From NCBI RefSeq assembly GCF_013032005.1, contig NZ_WQBE01000003.1, positions 290,851 through 354,850 of the forward strand: a stretch of DNA of 64,000 nt, in the 5' to 3' direction. Made by a program: the position numbers and the translations under genes. This document shows positions 1 through 10,709 of this stretch, one piece after another. Under the pieces are notes generated by a model. It saw only the letters and a list, made by a program, of their open reading frames with translations, was not told where the DNA came from and made no database searches. Every line of letters begins with the position of its first letter. Position 1 is the first letter of the stretch. The stretch comes from Ruegeria atlantica. GTDB lineage: Bacteria; Pseudomonadota; Alphaproteobacteria; Rhodobacterales; Rhodobacteraceae.

Positions 1-378
1 CGCACCTTTGGTCGAGGCGAGATTGTCTGCGATCTCGGGTTCGGCCCAAAGATCGGACACGTCTTCGAACAGGCCGGCCTCAACATAGGGCTTCATCCGG
101 TTGGCTGCATACCATGTCGCAACGTCCGGTGTGTCCGCCGTAAGGAAGTTGCGGATCTGAGTCTTATACGCCTCGCGGTCGATCACGGTGGTTTCAATCT
201 CGAGCCCCGGATGCTGTTGCGCGAACCGATCGATCATCGCTTCCATCGTCGCGCGGGGCGCCGGGTTCGATGTGTCGAGGAAGATTCGCAGCTCGCCGGA
301 CAGTTCGGCTGCTACTGGCGCGGCAAGTGCCGCACTGGCCGCCAACGCCACCGCAGTACGCTTGAACATGGAATGCAT
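1..378 (-). CDS. ABC transporter sugar-type extracellular solute-binding protein (partial, N-terminus only)
   Basis: The reverse strand reads from an ATG at 378-376, preceded by a strong GGAGG site, without a stop to the window edge (126 residues visible). The first ~24 residues form a Sec signal peptide (hydrophobic alanine-rich core ending AAPVAAELSG). The mature start resembles family-1 carbohydrate-binding proteins: an N-terminal strand (LRIFLDTSNP), then a helix with MIDRFAQQHPG, then a TPDVATWY stretch. It would capture a substrate in the periplasm and pass it to permeases that should lie beyond the left edge. It diverges from an IclR regulator and a UgpC-type ATPase, its probable partners. 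The substrate is not determinable; a hydroxyproline-related or sugar substrate is inferred only from the neighbours. Confidence 0.85.
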   Translation of the reverse strand, partial: MHSMFKRTAVALAASAALAAPVAAELSGELRIFLDTSNPAPRATMEAMIDRFAQQHPGLEIETTVIDREAYKTQIRNFLTADTPDVATWYAANRMKPYVEAGLFEDVSDLWAEPEIADNLASTKGA

Positions 379-405
379 GGTTTCCTCCCTTAGCTTCCAT
401 TTTTA

Positions 406-443
406 GTTTCAAATAATGAAACCGTGTTTTATATATTGAAAAC
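406..443. promoter_or_regulatory. Pair of inverted repeats in the divergent promoter region (candidate IclR operators)
   Basis: The 141-bp gap between the divergent binding-protein and IclR genes is AT-rich and holds two look-alike palindromes. The first, at 406-422, has arms GTTTCA/TGAAAC around 5 bases. The second, at 426-443, has arms GTTTT/AAAAC around 8 bases. Placement just upstream of the binding-protein start suits a repressor or activator site. Binding by the adjacent IclR protein is inference. Confidence 0.45.
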
Positions 444-519
444 TACACATCGACTCGGTTAGTCTTGTCAAGACCCTCGTGAAGATGGCGATGGGTCAAT
501 AGGAGGAGAACACACGCCA

Positions 520-1326
520 GTGGCAGGTGACGGAACAATAGGAAAAGCATGTGAGGTGCTGGATCAGGTGGCGGCTTTTGCGCGCCCGGTCCGATTTGCG
601 GAACTATTGGAGAGCAGCGATTTCCCCAAGGCTACGCTCTATCGGTTTCTGCAAACGCTGACCAATCAGGGCATGTTGTCATATGACCCTGATCGGCAAA
701 CCTATACGCCCGGTTTGCGGCTGGTGCGGCTTGCGCATTCGGCCTGGACACAAAGCTCATTGGCGCCGATAGCGCGGCCGTTTCTGGATGCTTTGAGCGC
801 AGAGACTGGGGAAACGGTGCATCTGGCGCAGCTGGATGCCAGTCAGGTTCTGTACGTCGACAAGCGCAACGCCGCGCAACCGATCGAGATGTATTCGCAG
901 GCGGGCAAGGTCGGCCCGGCCTATTGTACCGGCGTCGGTAAGGCGATGATGGCGTATTTGGATGAGGTCGCGCTGGAGCGCGCCGTTTCTCAGCAGAGCT
1001 ATCACCGATTCACGGATAAAACCCTGACCTCTGAGGCGGCGCTACGCGCTGACCTCGACCTGATCCGCAGTCGCGGCTATGCCATCGACGATGAAGAACA
1101 CGAGCCGGGCATTATTTGCATCGCTTGTCCGATTCTGACGTCGGGCGGGCGGATGCTGGGGGCAATTTCGGTCACCGGATCGACCGAGCGGATGAATTTC
1201 GAACAATTGGAAACCTGGGTTCCCCGTGTTCGCCGAGTGGCCGAACAGATCGGAGCCGAAGCACAGGCCTGGCGGTTCCCCGAGACCCGCCAAAGCGCCG
1301 ACAACAACAGGATGCAAGCGACATGA
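520..1326 (+). CDS. IclR-family transcriptional regulator
   Basis: A 268-residue protein starting at GTG 520 behind AGGAGGAG. Residues ~8-75 form the N-terminal winged helix-turn-helix (PKATLYRFLQTLTNQGML) and the C-terminal half is the IclR effector domain (GKVGPAYCTGVGKAMMAYL; GIICIACPIL). IclR proteins usually respond to a small catabolic intermediate. The stop overlaps the start of the ABC ATPase (ATGA), so the two are co-translated. The position between a transporter and the hydroxyproline operon suggests it controls both. Candidate operators are at 406-443 and 2455-2469. The effector is unknown. Confidence 0.93.
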   Translation: MAGDGTIGKACEVLDQVAAFARPVRFAELLESSDFPKATLYRFLQTLTNQGMLSYDPDRQTYTPGLRLVRLAHSAWTQSSLAPIARPFLDALSAETGETVHLAQLDASQVLYVDKRNAAQPIEMYSQAGKVGPAYCTGVGKAMMAYLDEVALERAVSQQSYHRFTDKTLTSEAALRADLDLIRSRGYAIDDEEHEPGIICIACPILTSGGRMLGAISVTGSTERMNFEQLETWVPRVRRVAEQIGAEAQAWRFPETRQSADNNRMQAT

Positions 1327-2381
1327 CCGGAGTGACTCTGAACCAGGCGATCAAGCGATATGGCGAGACGCAGGTAATCCACGGTATTGATCTGGACATC
1401 GAAGATGGTGAGTTTTGTGTTTTCGTTGGCCCCTCTGGCTGCGGCAAATCCACTTTGCTGCGCATGATCGCGGGGCTTGAAGAGACGACCGAGGGTCAGA
1501 TTAATATTGGTGCGCGTGACGTAACCCATATGGATCCGGCCAAGCGTGGCGTGGCGATGGTGTTTCAGACCTACGCTCTGTATCCGCATATGACTGTGGC
1601 CGAGAACATGGGCTTTGGTCTGCGTATGAACGGGGTGGCCAAATCCGAGATCGACCAAAAGGTTGAGCAGGCGTCGAATATCCTGAAACTGGATCAGTAC
1701 CTCAAACGCAAGCCCAAGGCCCTGTCTGGTGGTCAGCGACAGCGGGTTGCCATTGGCCGCGCCATCGTTCGGGGACCCGAGGTGTTTTTGTTCGACGAAC
1801 CTCTGTCTAACCTCGACGCTGAACTGCGTGTCGAGATGCGGGTCGAAATCGCGCGGCTGCACAATGAGATCGGCGCAACGATGATTTATGTGACCCATGA
1901 TCAGGTCGAGGCGATGACCATGGCCGACAAGATCGTGGTATTGCGGGACGGCCGGATTGAGCAGGTCGGCGCGCCGATGGATCTGTATCGCGACCCGGAC
2001 AACCGCTTTGTTGCTGGGTTCATCGGCTCGCCCGCGATGAATTTTCTGGAGTGTGATTTTGCGGACGGTAAAGTCTCGCATCCCGCCCTTAGCGCACCGT
2101 TGAAGGTGACGGCCAATGTACCTGCGGGACTGAACAAGGTGACCCTGGGCATCCGTCCCGAACATATCGAAGTTGATCGTGCAGCCGAAACCTGCGCCGT
2201 TGATCTGACCGAAGCGCTTGGTGGGGTAAGTTATACCTATCTGTTGACCCCCAATGGCGACAAGCTGATCATTGAAGAGCGCGAAGACCAGCGCAGCAAG
2301 CAAGGGGAGCGTATCGGTATCACCGTGCGGTCAGATCGAGCAATGCTATTCGATCCTGAAACCGGGCAACGGTTCCGGTAA
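1323..2381 (+). CDS. UgpC/MalK-type ABC transporter ATP-binding protein
   Basis: 352 residues from the ATG that overlaps the IclR stop. A complete nucleotide-binding domain is visible: Walker A GPSGCGKST, signature LSGGQRQRVAIGRA, Walker B with [10 protein letters not shown], and H-loop [10 protein letters not shown]-terminal TOBE/OB-like extension follows, as in the MalK/UgpC subfamily of carbohydrate importers. Translation could also be read in frame from 1116, but that would run through the IclR gene and lacks a ribosome site. It should energise the transporter whose binding protein is encoded divergently at 1-378. Having the ATPase with the regulator, away from the permeases, is slightly unusual. 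Confidence 0.93.
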   Translation: MTGVTLNQAIKRYGETQVIHGIDLDIEDGEFCVFVGPSGCGKSTLLRMIAGLEETTEGQINIGARDVTHMDPAKRGVAMVFQTYALYPHMTVAENMGFGLRMNGVAKSEIDQKVEQASNILKLDQYLKRKPKALSGGQRQRVAIGRAIVRGPEVFLFDEPLSNLDAELRVEMRVEIARLHNEIGATMIYVTHDQVEAMTMADKIVVLRDGRIEQVGAPMDLYRDPDNRFVAGFIGSPAMNFLECDFADGKVSHPALSAPLKVTANVPAGLNKVTLGIRPEHIEVDRAAETCAVDLTEALGGVSYTYLLTPNGDKLIIEEREDQRSKQGERIGITVRSDRAMLFDPETGQRFR

Positions 2382-2402
2382 TCGCAAAATCCTGAGTGAA
2401 GC

Positions 2403-2436
2403 AAAACGCACCGGTCTCTGTGATCTGGTGCGTTTT
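2403..2436 (+). terminator. Hairpin after the ABC ATPase
   Basis: Arms AAAACGCACC (2403-2412) and GGTGCGTTTT (2427-2436) form a 10-bp stem with a 14-base loop, ending in a short T run. It lies 21 bases after the ATPase stop and fits a Rho-independent terminator separating the ATPase from the next operon. Confidence 0.7.
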
Positions 2437-2454
2437 CGTCAGCCGCAAATTTTC

Positions 2455-2469
2455 TGGATTTTGTATCCA
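2455..2469. promoter_or_regulatory. 15-bp palindrome upstream of the hydroxyproline operon (candidate IclR operator)
   Basis: TGGAT-TTTGT-ATCCA is a perfect inverted repeat with a 5-base spacer, 72 bases before the first gene of the operon. Its size and TGGA...TCCA outer bases resemble the 15-bp palindromes bound by some IclR-family proteins. Control by the IclR at 520-1326 is inference. Confidence 0.4.
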
Positions 2470-2540
2470 ATATCCGTTATGGCGAGTCAAAAGGGTGAAT
2501 TCAACCCGCCTCTACGTTGCCTATTGGAAGGAAAACTTCG

Positions 2541-3490
<950 letters not shown>

Positions 3491-3500
<10 letters not shown>

Positions 3501-4423
3501 TCGACAGCCACACCGGGGGCGAACCCACACGGGTTATCCTAAGTGGCGCACCCGATTTGGGTTCCGGCCCGTTGGGCGAACGCGCCCACCGGTTGGCGAC
3601 AGACCATGAGGAGTTCTATCGCTCGATCATGTTAGAGCCGCGCGGCCAGCCTGCCATGGTTGGCGCGCTGCTGGTCGAGCCGGTTGATCCGACCTGTGTG
3701 ACTGGCGTGATCTATTTTGACGTGGATGCCGTGCTGGGCATGTGCGGTCACGGAACCATCGGGCTAACCGTCACGTTGGCCCATCTGGGGCGGATCGGTG
3801 TTGGACAACATCGCATTGAAACGCCTGCTGGGATCGTAACGGTCGACCTGCACGACGCCAACACTGTCACCGTCACGAATATCGAAAGCCGCCGGGTGCA
3901 TCGCGGGGTGACGCTGGATGTGCCGGGTTATGGCGCGGTGACCGGCGATGTGGCTTATGGCGGCAACTGGTTCTTTATCGTTGATCCCAGCCCTATACCG
4001 GTGGAAACTGAAAATATCCCTCAGCTGACCGATATGACCGTTGCGATCCGAGAGGCCTCGATTGCGCAAAGGATTGGCGGAGAACAGGGTGAACCGATCG
4101 ATCATGTGATCTTTCAGGGCGCCTCGGATGATCCGGCGGTCCATGGTCGCAACTTTGTGCTGTGCCCGGACGACAATTATGACCGGTCCCCCTGTGGCAC
4201 CGGCAGTTCCGCGCGTCTGGCCTGTCTGGCCGCTGATGGGGTGCTGAAACCCGGCGAAGAGATTGTGCAACACAGCGTCATAGGCAGCGCCTATCACCTG
4301 TCCTATCAGCCCGGCACGAATGGTGGTGTCATCCCGTCGATAACCGGGCGGGCCCATATTATGGCCGAGGCGACGCTAATCTTTGGGGACAATGACCCCT
4401 TCAAGGCGGGCATTAACCTATGA
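3491..4423 (+). CDS. Proline racemase family, probable 4-hydroxyproline 2-epimerase
   Basis: 310 residues. Both catalytic cysteines of the two-base mechanism are present: Cys85 in GMCGHGTIG and Cys235 in DRSPCGTGSSAR. The enzyme would convert trans-4-hydroxy-L-proline to cis-4-hydroxy-D-proline, the first step of the cytoplasmic pathway. Translational overlaps on both sides (10 bases with the deaminase, ATGA with the dehydrogenase) mark a tight operon. Proline racemase itself cannot be excluded from sequence, but the context strongly favours hydroxyproline. Confidence 0.88.
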
Positions 4424-5658
4424 CCTCGCGGGTCGTCGTGATTGGCGCGGGGGTAATCGGCATCACAACCGCGCTTGAGTTGCAGCGCCGGGGCCATCGC
4501 GTTCTGGTTCTGGATCGTGAGGGTGTTGCAGCACAAGCCTCGGCCGGGAACGCAGGCGCATTTGCCTTTTCTGAGGTCGAACCTCTGGCAAAGCCAGGGA
4601 TTATGCGCAAGGCACCTAAATGGCTTCTGGACCCGCTGGGGCCGCTGTCCGTACCACCTGCTTATGCACTGAAAATCGCGCCGTGGATGTACCGGTTTTG
4701 GCGGGCCAGCCGACCGGGACGGTATCAAGATCACCTGCGCGCGCAGGCGCGTCTGATGGACTTGTCCCGCGCGGCTTTGGACCGTTTGGTTACTTCGGTG
4801 AACGGCGAAGCGATGATGCGGCGTGACGGACAAATGCAGCTGTACGAAAGCGAGGCCGAGTTCCGCGCCAGCCTGCCCGAGTGGGAGCTGCGGCGCCAAC
4901 ATGGGATCGATTTCGAACTGCTGGACAGTCGCGAGGCACTTGCCGAAAAACAACCCGGCCTGAGCCCCCGTTTTACCCATGCAGGGTTCACGCCGAACTG
5001 GATGAACACTGTCGACCCAAAGAAATGGGTTGCGCATCTGGCCCAGACTTTTCGCGATCGTGGAGGGCAGATTGAAATTCATGACACGCGCGGACTGACT
5101 GCTGATGAAGGCGGCGTGCAGATCGCTTTGCCAGATGATGAAATCAAGGCGGCCAAGGTGGTTCTGTGTGCCGGCGCATGGTCGCATCACCTTGCGCGGA
5201 CACTGGGCGACGCGATTCCGCTTGAGACTGAACGTGGCTACAACACTACCCTTCCTGCCGGTGCGTTTGACCTGCGTATGCATCTGACATTTGCGGGCCA
5301 CGGGTTTGTCGCCACACGAATCAATGGCGGTGTTCGGATCGGCGGAGCGGTTGAATTGGGTGGGCTGACCCTTCCGCCGAATTACAAACGAGCGGACGCG
5401 TTGCTGAAAAAAGCGGTGCAATTCCTGCCCGGATTGAACACCGATGGGGGATCGCAGTGGATGGGGTTCCGCCCATCCCTGCCAGACAGTCTGCCGGTGA
5501 TCGGAGCCTCGCCGAACGCGCCGGACGTCATTTATGCCTTTGGCCACGGTCATCTGGGTCTGACGCAATCGGCAGGAACGGCTGAATTAGTCGGAGCTTT
5601 GATTGACGGGCAACCTTCTCAGATTTCCCTAACCCCTTTTTCCGCCACCCGGTTCTAA
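4420..5658 (+). CDS. FAD-dependent D-amino-acid dehydrogenase, probable D-hydroxyproline dehydrogenase
   Basis: 412 residues, DadA/DAO fold. The N-terminal Rossmann motif VIGAGVIGITTALEL binds FAD. The C-terminal region carries WMGFRPSLPDSLPVIGASP and the GHGHLGLT motif typical of the family. In the operon context it would oxidise cis-4-hydroxy-D-proline to pyrroline-4-hydroxy-2-carboxylate, feeding the deaminase encoded two genes upstream. Electrons probably go to the respiratory chain, as for DadA-type enzymes. It starts inside the stop of the epimerase (ATGA). A broader D-amino-acid substrate range is possible. Confidence 0.87.
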   Translation: MTSRVVVIGAGVIGITTALELQRRGHRVLVLDREGVAAQASAGNAGAFAFSEVEPLAKPGIMRKAPKWLLDPLGPLSVPPAYALKIAPWMYRFWRASRPGRYQDHLRAQARLMDLSRAALDRLVTSVNGEAMMRRDGQMQLYESEAEFRASLPEWELRRQHGIDFELLDSREALAEKQPGLSPRFTHAGFTPNWMNTVDPKKWVAHLAQTFRDRGGQIEIHDTRGLTADEGGVQIALPDDEIKAAKVVLCAGAWSHHLARTLGDAIPLETERGYNTTLPAGAFDLRMHLTFAGHGFVATRINGGVRIGGAVELGGLTLPPNYKRADALLKKAVQFLPGLNTDGGSQWMGFRPSLPDSLPVIGASPNAPDVIYAFGHGHLGLTQSAGTAELVGALIDGQPSQISLTPFSATRF

Positions 5659-5667
5659 GGACAAGAC

Positions 5668-6693
5668 ATGCGCAGCATCAAAACCATCCACGTGATTTCG
5701 GCCCATGCAGAAGGTGAGGTGGGGGATGTCATCGTCGGCGGGGTCCAGCCACCGCCCGGAGAAACCCTGTGGGATCAGCGCGCGTTCATCGCCCAGGATC
5801 AGACTCTGCGCAATTTTGTATTGAACGAACCCCGCGGCGGCGTGTTTCGCCATGTCAATCTGTTAGTGCCACCCAAACACCCCGAGGCGGACGCCGCCTT
5901 TATCATCATGGAGCCCGAAGACACGCCGCCCATGTCGGGATCGAACTCGATCTGCGTGTTGACGGTGCTGCTTGATAGTGGGATCATCCCGATGCAGGAA
6001 CCCGAAACCTATATGACGCTTGAGGCGCCGGGCGGATTGGTCCGGGTCCGCGCAGAATGCCGGGACGGCAAGGCCCAGCGTATTAACGTGCAGAACTTGC
6101 CAAGTTTCGCCGACAAAATCGCAGTACCGTTGGAGGTTCCCGGCGTTGGTACGTTGACCGTGGACACGGCCTATGGCGGCGACAGCTTTGTGGTGGTCGA
6201 CGCCGCCGCACTTGGGATCGAGATTGTTGAAAATGAGGCCCGCGATATTGCGCGCATGGGTGTGGCGATCACGAATGCCGCCAACGAACAGCTTGGCTTT
6301 GCCCATCCCGAGAACCCGGATTGGAACCACATCTCATTCTGCGCCTTTTGTGGCCCGCTTGAGGTCACCGAAACCGGCCTGACGGGCAAGTCCGCTGTGG
6401 CCATCCAGCCGGGCAAGGTCGACCGATCACCCACCGGTACGGCCGTATCGGCGCGTATGGCGTTGATGGCTGCAAAGGGGCAGATGACGGCCGGGCAGAC
6501 GTTCGATGCAGTTTCGATCATCGGTTCTCACTTTAAAGGCCGGATCGTTGAAGAAACCCGGGTCGGTGACCGAACGGCGATTATCCCCGAGATCAGCGGC
6601 CGCGGCTGGATCACCGGCACCCATCAGCACATGCTGGACCCAGACGACCCCTGGCCTGAGGGATACAGGTTGAGCGACACGTGGGGCGTGTGA
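5668..6693 (+). CDS. Proline racemase family protein with Ser/Thr in place of both catalytic Cys
   Basis: 341 residues, starting at ATG 5668 behind AAGGA, 9 bases after the dehydrogenase, so in the same operon. Aligned by motif with the epimerase at 3491, the first catalytic position is Ser90 (PMSGSNS versus MCGHG) and the second is Thr256 (DRSPTGTA versus DRSPCGTG). Thr at the second site is known for trans-3-hydroxy-L-proline dehydratases. Losing both thiols rules out the classical two-cysteine racemase chemistry. The most likely role is dehydration of trans-3-hydroxyproline, extending the operon to a second collagen-derived substrate; another lyase-type reaction is possible. Confidence 0.78.
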   Translation: MRSIKTIHVISAHAEGEVGDVIVGGVQPPPGETLWDQRAFIAQDQTLRNFVLNEPRGGVFRHVNLLVPPKHPEADAAFIIMEPEDTPPMSGSNSICVLTVLLDSGIIPMQEPETYMTLEAPGGLVRVRAECRDGKAQRINVQNLPSFADKIAVPLEVPGVGTLTVDTAYGGDSFVVVDAAALGIEIVENEARDIARMGVAITNAANEQLGFAHPENPDWNHISFCAFCGPLEVTETGLTGKSAVAIQPGKVDRSPTGTAVSARMALMAAKGQMTAGQTFDAVSIIGSHFKGRIVEETRVGDRTAIIPEISGRGWITGTHQHMLDPDDPWPEGYRLSDTWGV

Positions 6694-6819
6694 TCAATCA
6701 CCGCGGTTGCGCGTGTGGTTTTTATGGCTCACTTACAGCAGGTTGACGGTTAAGGCATCTTGAGAATGGGCCGGGGATAACCACCTAAAGGTGAGTATCT
6801 CTGACCCAAAGGAGCCTAG

Positions 6820-7966
6820 ATGCATATACGCCTTGCTGCCCTGATCATTGTGATTGCTGCTTTCGTTTAATTCACCTTCCAGATTGGAAGCGAAATACAC
6901 GCAGCTGACCGCAACATGTCTAGGCAACAATGGCAGTACGGCTACGGTTGTTTCGGCATGTACGGCATTGATAGAGGTCGATGGGCTCACTCCGGATCAG
7001 AGAAATGAACTGATGAAGGCACGGGGGTGGGCCTATTACTGCGGTCGGCGTTACGCTGAGGCCATTTCCAACTATGATGCGGCTTTGGCCCTGCGACCGA
7101 ACGATGCGACCTCGCATCTAAGACGCGGCATGGCGTTGGACGCACAGGGAAATTTCGATGCGGCTGAAACAGAGTATGCCAAAACGCTGCAAATTGATCC
7201 GAACAACATCAATGCCTTGCTTGAAAAGTCGAAAATTGACGAAAAACATGGGCGTCTTGAAGACGCTGCCCAAGGTCATAAACGGGTGCTCGAGATAAAG
7301 CCGGACAGCAGCAAAAGCGGTTATGCGGTTGCACGCTTACTAAATCGTATTGACGGGAAAGATGGGGTAAAGGCGTTTTTGGATCAGGCTTCAACGCGTT
7401 GGCCGGAACAGGCTTGGGTTCACAATGTGCGAGTTTACTATCACCTTGGCTACACAGGGGACCTCTCGCGCGCATTGGAGGCAGTGTCAGAGGTTGATCG
7501 TTTGACTTCGGATGTAGAAGGGGTGTTGCTGATGCAAGCAACTATCCACCTTACAATTGGAGATGAAGAGCAGGGGATAGAATACGTTCAGAGACTTGCT
7601 GCGTACATGAATGAAAGCGATGAGCATTTAAAAGGAATATTCACTAAAAGATGGTTCTACGCGGCTATTAACTGGCATTTGTGGAAGGACAAAAGAGAAG
7701 CGTTGTGGCGCGGTCATCTTTTTGCGGTTATGGGTCGCCCGGATTTGGCGACACCAGAATTAGAGAGTGCTTTACCAACGCTTGCGTACAAAGGCCGAAA
7801 AGCGGTCTTGGACATGTTTAGCAAGCGAGGGGTGTCAGTTGCGCCACAAGCTTATGCTGGGTCGACTAAACATCTGAACGAAGCGGTTGCAGACTACGTT
7901 ATACAAGCCGGGAAGTTGTTGGAGAACCTCAGCTTTCGCTCGGAAAATGCGACATCAGGTAACTAG
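6820..7966 (+). pseudogene. TPR-repeat exported protein, interrupted by a one-base frameshift after the signal peptide
   Basis: A good start (ATG 6820 behind AAAGGAG) encodes a 16-residue signal-peptide-like sequence (MHIRLAALIIVIAAFV) that meets TAA at 6868-6870. The next frame is open to 7966 and encodes about 366 residues. These include at least three tetratricopeptide units (AISNYDAALALRPND, AETEYAKTLQIDPNN, AAQGHKRVLEIKPDS). Removing one T from the run at 6865-6867 joins the frames exactly as ...IAAFVNSPSRLEAKY. The gene is thus either recently broken, mis-sequenced, or read by +1 slippage. An internal TTG at 6854 could yield a cytoplasmic form but lacks a convincing ribosome site. Function beyond protein-protein interaction is unknown. 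Confidence 0.75.
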
Positions 7967-8210
7967 AGAAAGTGATTGCCGGCTCAAGTTTAGCATTTTC
8001 CAGCTCGTATAGCCCTGTAATCTTACGACCCGTGTCAATTTGCGCCCCCACTAGACGATTGATCCCAAGGCAAACCTGATTTAAGGGAGACCCTGTCAAA
8101 TCAGAGTCACCATTGGGGCGCTTGGATTCCCGCGCCCCAGTACCAGCCACGCAGATGTGGCGCTACTCTTGGATCGCACGCCCCGAAAGGCTGAAAAAAG
8201 GTAAAAGAAT

Positions 8211-10424
8211 ATGGCAGAAAAATCGAACTTCGATATATTGTATACCATTGTAGACGAAGCGCCCGAGCTGGCCAGCGCGTCCTTCCTGCCCATCATTCGC
8301 AAATTCGCCGGCGCCGCGGGTGTCAGTGTTGGAACCAAGGATATTTCGCTGGCAGGACGTATTCTTTCGACCTTCCCCGAAAACCTGACCGACGAACAGC
8401 GCATCACCGATGATCTGGCCGCGTTGGGTGAGCTGGTGAAAACGCCCGAGGCCAACGTGATCAAGCTGCCGAACATCTCGGCCTCGGTCCCGCAATTGGT
8501 TGCGGCCATCGAAGAACTGCAATCGCAGGGCTATGATATCCCGAACTACCCCGAAGAGCCTTCGACCGAAGAGGAAAAGGCGATCCGCGCGCGGTATGAC
8601 GCGATCAAGGGTTCGGCCGTGAACCCGGTTCTGCGCGAAGGCAACAGCGATCGTCGCGCCGCAAAGGCCGTCAAGAATTATGCCCAGAAAAACCCGCATT
8701 CGATGGGAGAATGGGCCGCTGACAGCAAGACCAAAGTGTCGTCGATGTCCGGCAATGACTTCTATGCCAACGAAAAATCGGCCACCATCACCGCGGCACA
8801 AGCGGGCGATGCAAAGATCGAATTCGTCGGTAAAGACGGCAGCGTGACTGTCCTGAAAGACGGCTGGCCGCTGGACGAAGGCACCGTGGCGGACGCCACC
8901 TTTATGTCGGTCAAAGCCCTGTCTGCCTTCCTGACCGAAGCCATTGAGGACACCAAGAAAGACGGCACCATGTTCTCGCTTCATATGAAGGCGACCATGA
9001 TGAAAGTGTCGGACCCGATCATCTTTGGCTATGCCGTCAAAGCCTGGTTGGCGCCGGTGTTCGAAAAATACGGCGCTGAGCTGGATGCTTTGGGTGTGAA
9101 CCCGAACTCGGGCCTGGGTGATCTGCTGGACCGCGTCAAAGGCGACGCCGAGATCGTCGCCGCCATTGACGCCCTGAAAGCTGATCGTCCGTCCATGTAC
9201 ATGGTCGACAGCGACAAGGGCATTACCAACCTGCACGTACCGTCGGATGTGATCATCGACGCCTCGATGCCCGCAGTGATCCGCGCGGGCGGCAAGGGTT
9301 GGGATGAGACTGGTGCCAAGGGCGACACCAACTGTGTGATCCCTGACCGCTGCTATGCCGGTGTTTATGATGAGGCGATCAACTTCTTCAAAGCCAATGG
9401 CGCGCTGAACCCGGCCACAGCCGGTGCTGTCGCCAACGTTGGCCTGATGGCGCAGAAAGCCGAAGAATACGGCTCGCATCCGACCACGTTCGAAGCGCCT
9501 GCTGATGGCGTGATCCGCATCGTGCTGGCTAACGGTGACGTCCTGCTGTCACATGAGGTTGAGGCTGGCGATATCTGGCGCGCTTGCACCGTCAAGAAAG
9601 CTCCGATCGAAAACTGGATTCAGCTGGCATTGGACCGCCAGCGTCTGACAGGTTCCGAGGCGATCTTCTGGCTGGACGCAAACCGCGCCCACGATGCAGA
9701 GCTGATCAAATACGTCAAACCGGCGCTTGAGGCCGCTGGCGTGGCGGATAAGTTCCTGATCATGGCCCCGCGCGAAGCGACCCAGCAAAGCTTGCAAACG
9801 ATCACCGCTGGCAAGGATTCGATCGCCATCACCGGCAATGTGTTGCGGGATTACCTGACGGACTTGTTCCCGATCCTGGAACTAGGCACCTCGGCCAAGA
9901 TGCTGTCTATCGTCAAGCTGATGAACGGCGGTGGCCTGTTTGAAACCGGTGCTGGTGGCTCGGCTCCGAAACACGTGCAGCAGCTGGTTGAGGAAAACCA
10001 CCTGCGTTGGGACTCGATGGGTGAGTTCTGCGCGTTGGGTGAATCGCTGAACTTCCTGGCCGATAGCAAAGGCAACGCCAAGGCAGGTGTTCTGGGTGCG
10101 GCAGCCGAGGCCGCAACGCAAGGCATTTTGGACAACAATAAATCGCCCAGCCGTAAGGTTGGCCAGCCCGACAACCGCGACAGCCACTATTGGTTTGCGC
10201 GCTATTGGGCCGAGGCACTGGCGGCACAGTCCGACGATGCAGACCTTGCGGCCGAATTTGCGCCGATCGCCAAAGAGCTGGCCGAAAAGGAAGGTCAGAT
10301 CCTGGGTGAACTGGCCGCCGCGCAAGGCGCGCCTGCCGATCTTGGTGGCTACTATCACACCGACCCGGCCAAGGCCGCCGCTGTGATGCGCCCCAGCGCA
10401 ACATTGAATGCGATCATCGGCTGA
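8211..10424 (+). CDS. icd: Monomeric NADP-dependent isocitrate dehydrogenase
   Basis: 737 residues, the usual length of the monomeric (IDH-II) family. Characteristic stretches include [13 protein letters not shown] (isocitrate contact region), [33 protein letters not shown] and [14 protein letters not shown]. It catalyses oxidative decarboxylation of isocitrate to 2-oxoglutarate in the TCA cycle. The gene is monocistronic, with 244 bases before it and a strong terminator (10484-10519) after it. Codon use looks highly biased to C/G third positions, as expected for a highly expressed gene (judged by eye). Confidence 0.97.
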   Translation: MAEKSNFDILYTIVDEAPELASASFLPIIRKFAGAAGVSVGTKDISLAGRILSTFPENLTDEQRITDDLAALGELVKTPEANVIKLPNISASVPQLVAAIEELQSQGYDIPNYPEEPSTEEEKAIRARYDAIKGSAVNPVLREGNSDRRAAKAVKNYAQKNPHSMGEWAADSKTKVSSMSGNDFYANEKSATITAAQAGDAKIEFVGKDGSVTVLKDGWPLDEGTVADATFMSVKALSAFLTEAIEDTKKDGTMFSLHMKATMMKVSDPIIFGYAVKAWLAPVFEKYGAELDALGVNPNSGLGDLLDRVKGDAEIVAAIDALKADRPSMYMVDSDKGITNLHVPSDVIIDASMPAVIRAGGKGWDETGAKGDTNCVIPDRCYAGVYDEAINFFKANGALNPATAGAVANVGLMAQKAEEYGSHPTTFEAPADGVIRIVLANGDVLLSHEVEAGDIWRACTVKKAPIENWIQLALDRQRLTGSEAIFWLDANRAHDAELIKYVKPALEAAGVADKFLIMAPREATQQSLQTITAGKDSIAITGNVLRDYLTDLFPILELGTSAKMLSIVKLMNGGGLFETGAGGSAPKHVQQLVEENHLRWDSMGEFCALGESLNFLADSKGNAKAGVLGAAAEAATQGILDNNKSPSRKVGQPDNRDSHYWFARYWAEALAAQSDDADLAAEFAPIAKELAEKEGQILGELAAAQGAPADLGGYYHTDPAKAAAVMRPSATLNAIIG

Positions 10425-10483
10425 TCGCCGAAAGTCACGCCTTTAGCCGTGGCTTTTTCGCTGAAAAATGGAGATCAAAATAG

Positions 10484-10519
10484 AAAAAAGGGCCGACCCC
10501 CAAAAGTCGGCCCTTTTTT
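10484..10519 (+). terminator. Rho-independent terminator downstream of icd
   Basis: Stem GGGCCGAC (10490-10497) / GTCGGCCC (10506-10513), 8-base loop, six A before and TTTTTT after. The flanking A and T tracts make it usable from both directions. Confidence 0.9.
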
Positions 10520-10656
10520 GAGTGAGTGGGGAGGCTGCGCCTCTCCGGTTTAGTTGATTTCAGAATATCACTCTGAGCTATTCCGGGTATTAGGGGATTC
10601 CCGTAGGCTCCGCATTTGAACCCCAAGAAATTGACCGAATAACGGTACCAGAAACC

Positions 10657-10684
10657 AAAAAAAGGCCGGTCCTAAGACCGGCCC
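10657..10684 (-). terminator. Rho-independent terminator of the kinase/FHA/PP2C/LysM operon
   Basis: On the minus strand GGCCGGTC (10683-10676), loop TTAG, GACCGGCC (10671-10664), then seven T (complement of 10663-10657). It sits 26 bases beyond the stop of the last LysM gene and closes the minus-strand block. Confidence 0.88.
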
Positions 10685-10709
10685 TAAGGGTTTCAGGTGA
10701 ACTAAAAGA

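Noticed and set aside
1116..1322. Longer N-terminus for the ABC ATPase
   Set aside because: It lies wholly inside the IclR gene and lacks a ribosome site; the ATPase domain begins cleanly at 1323.
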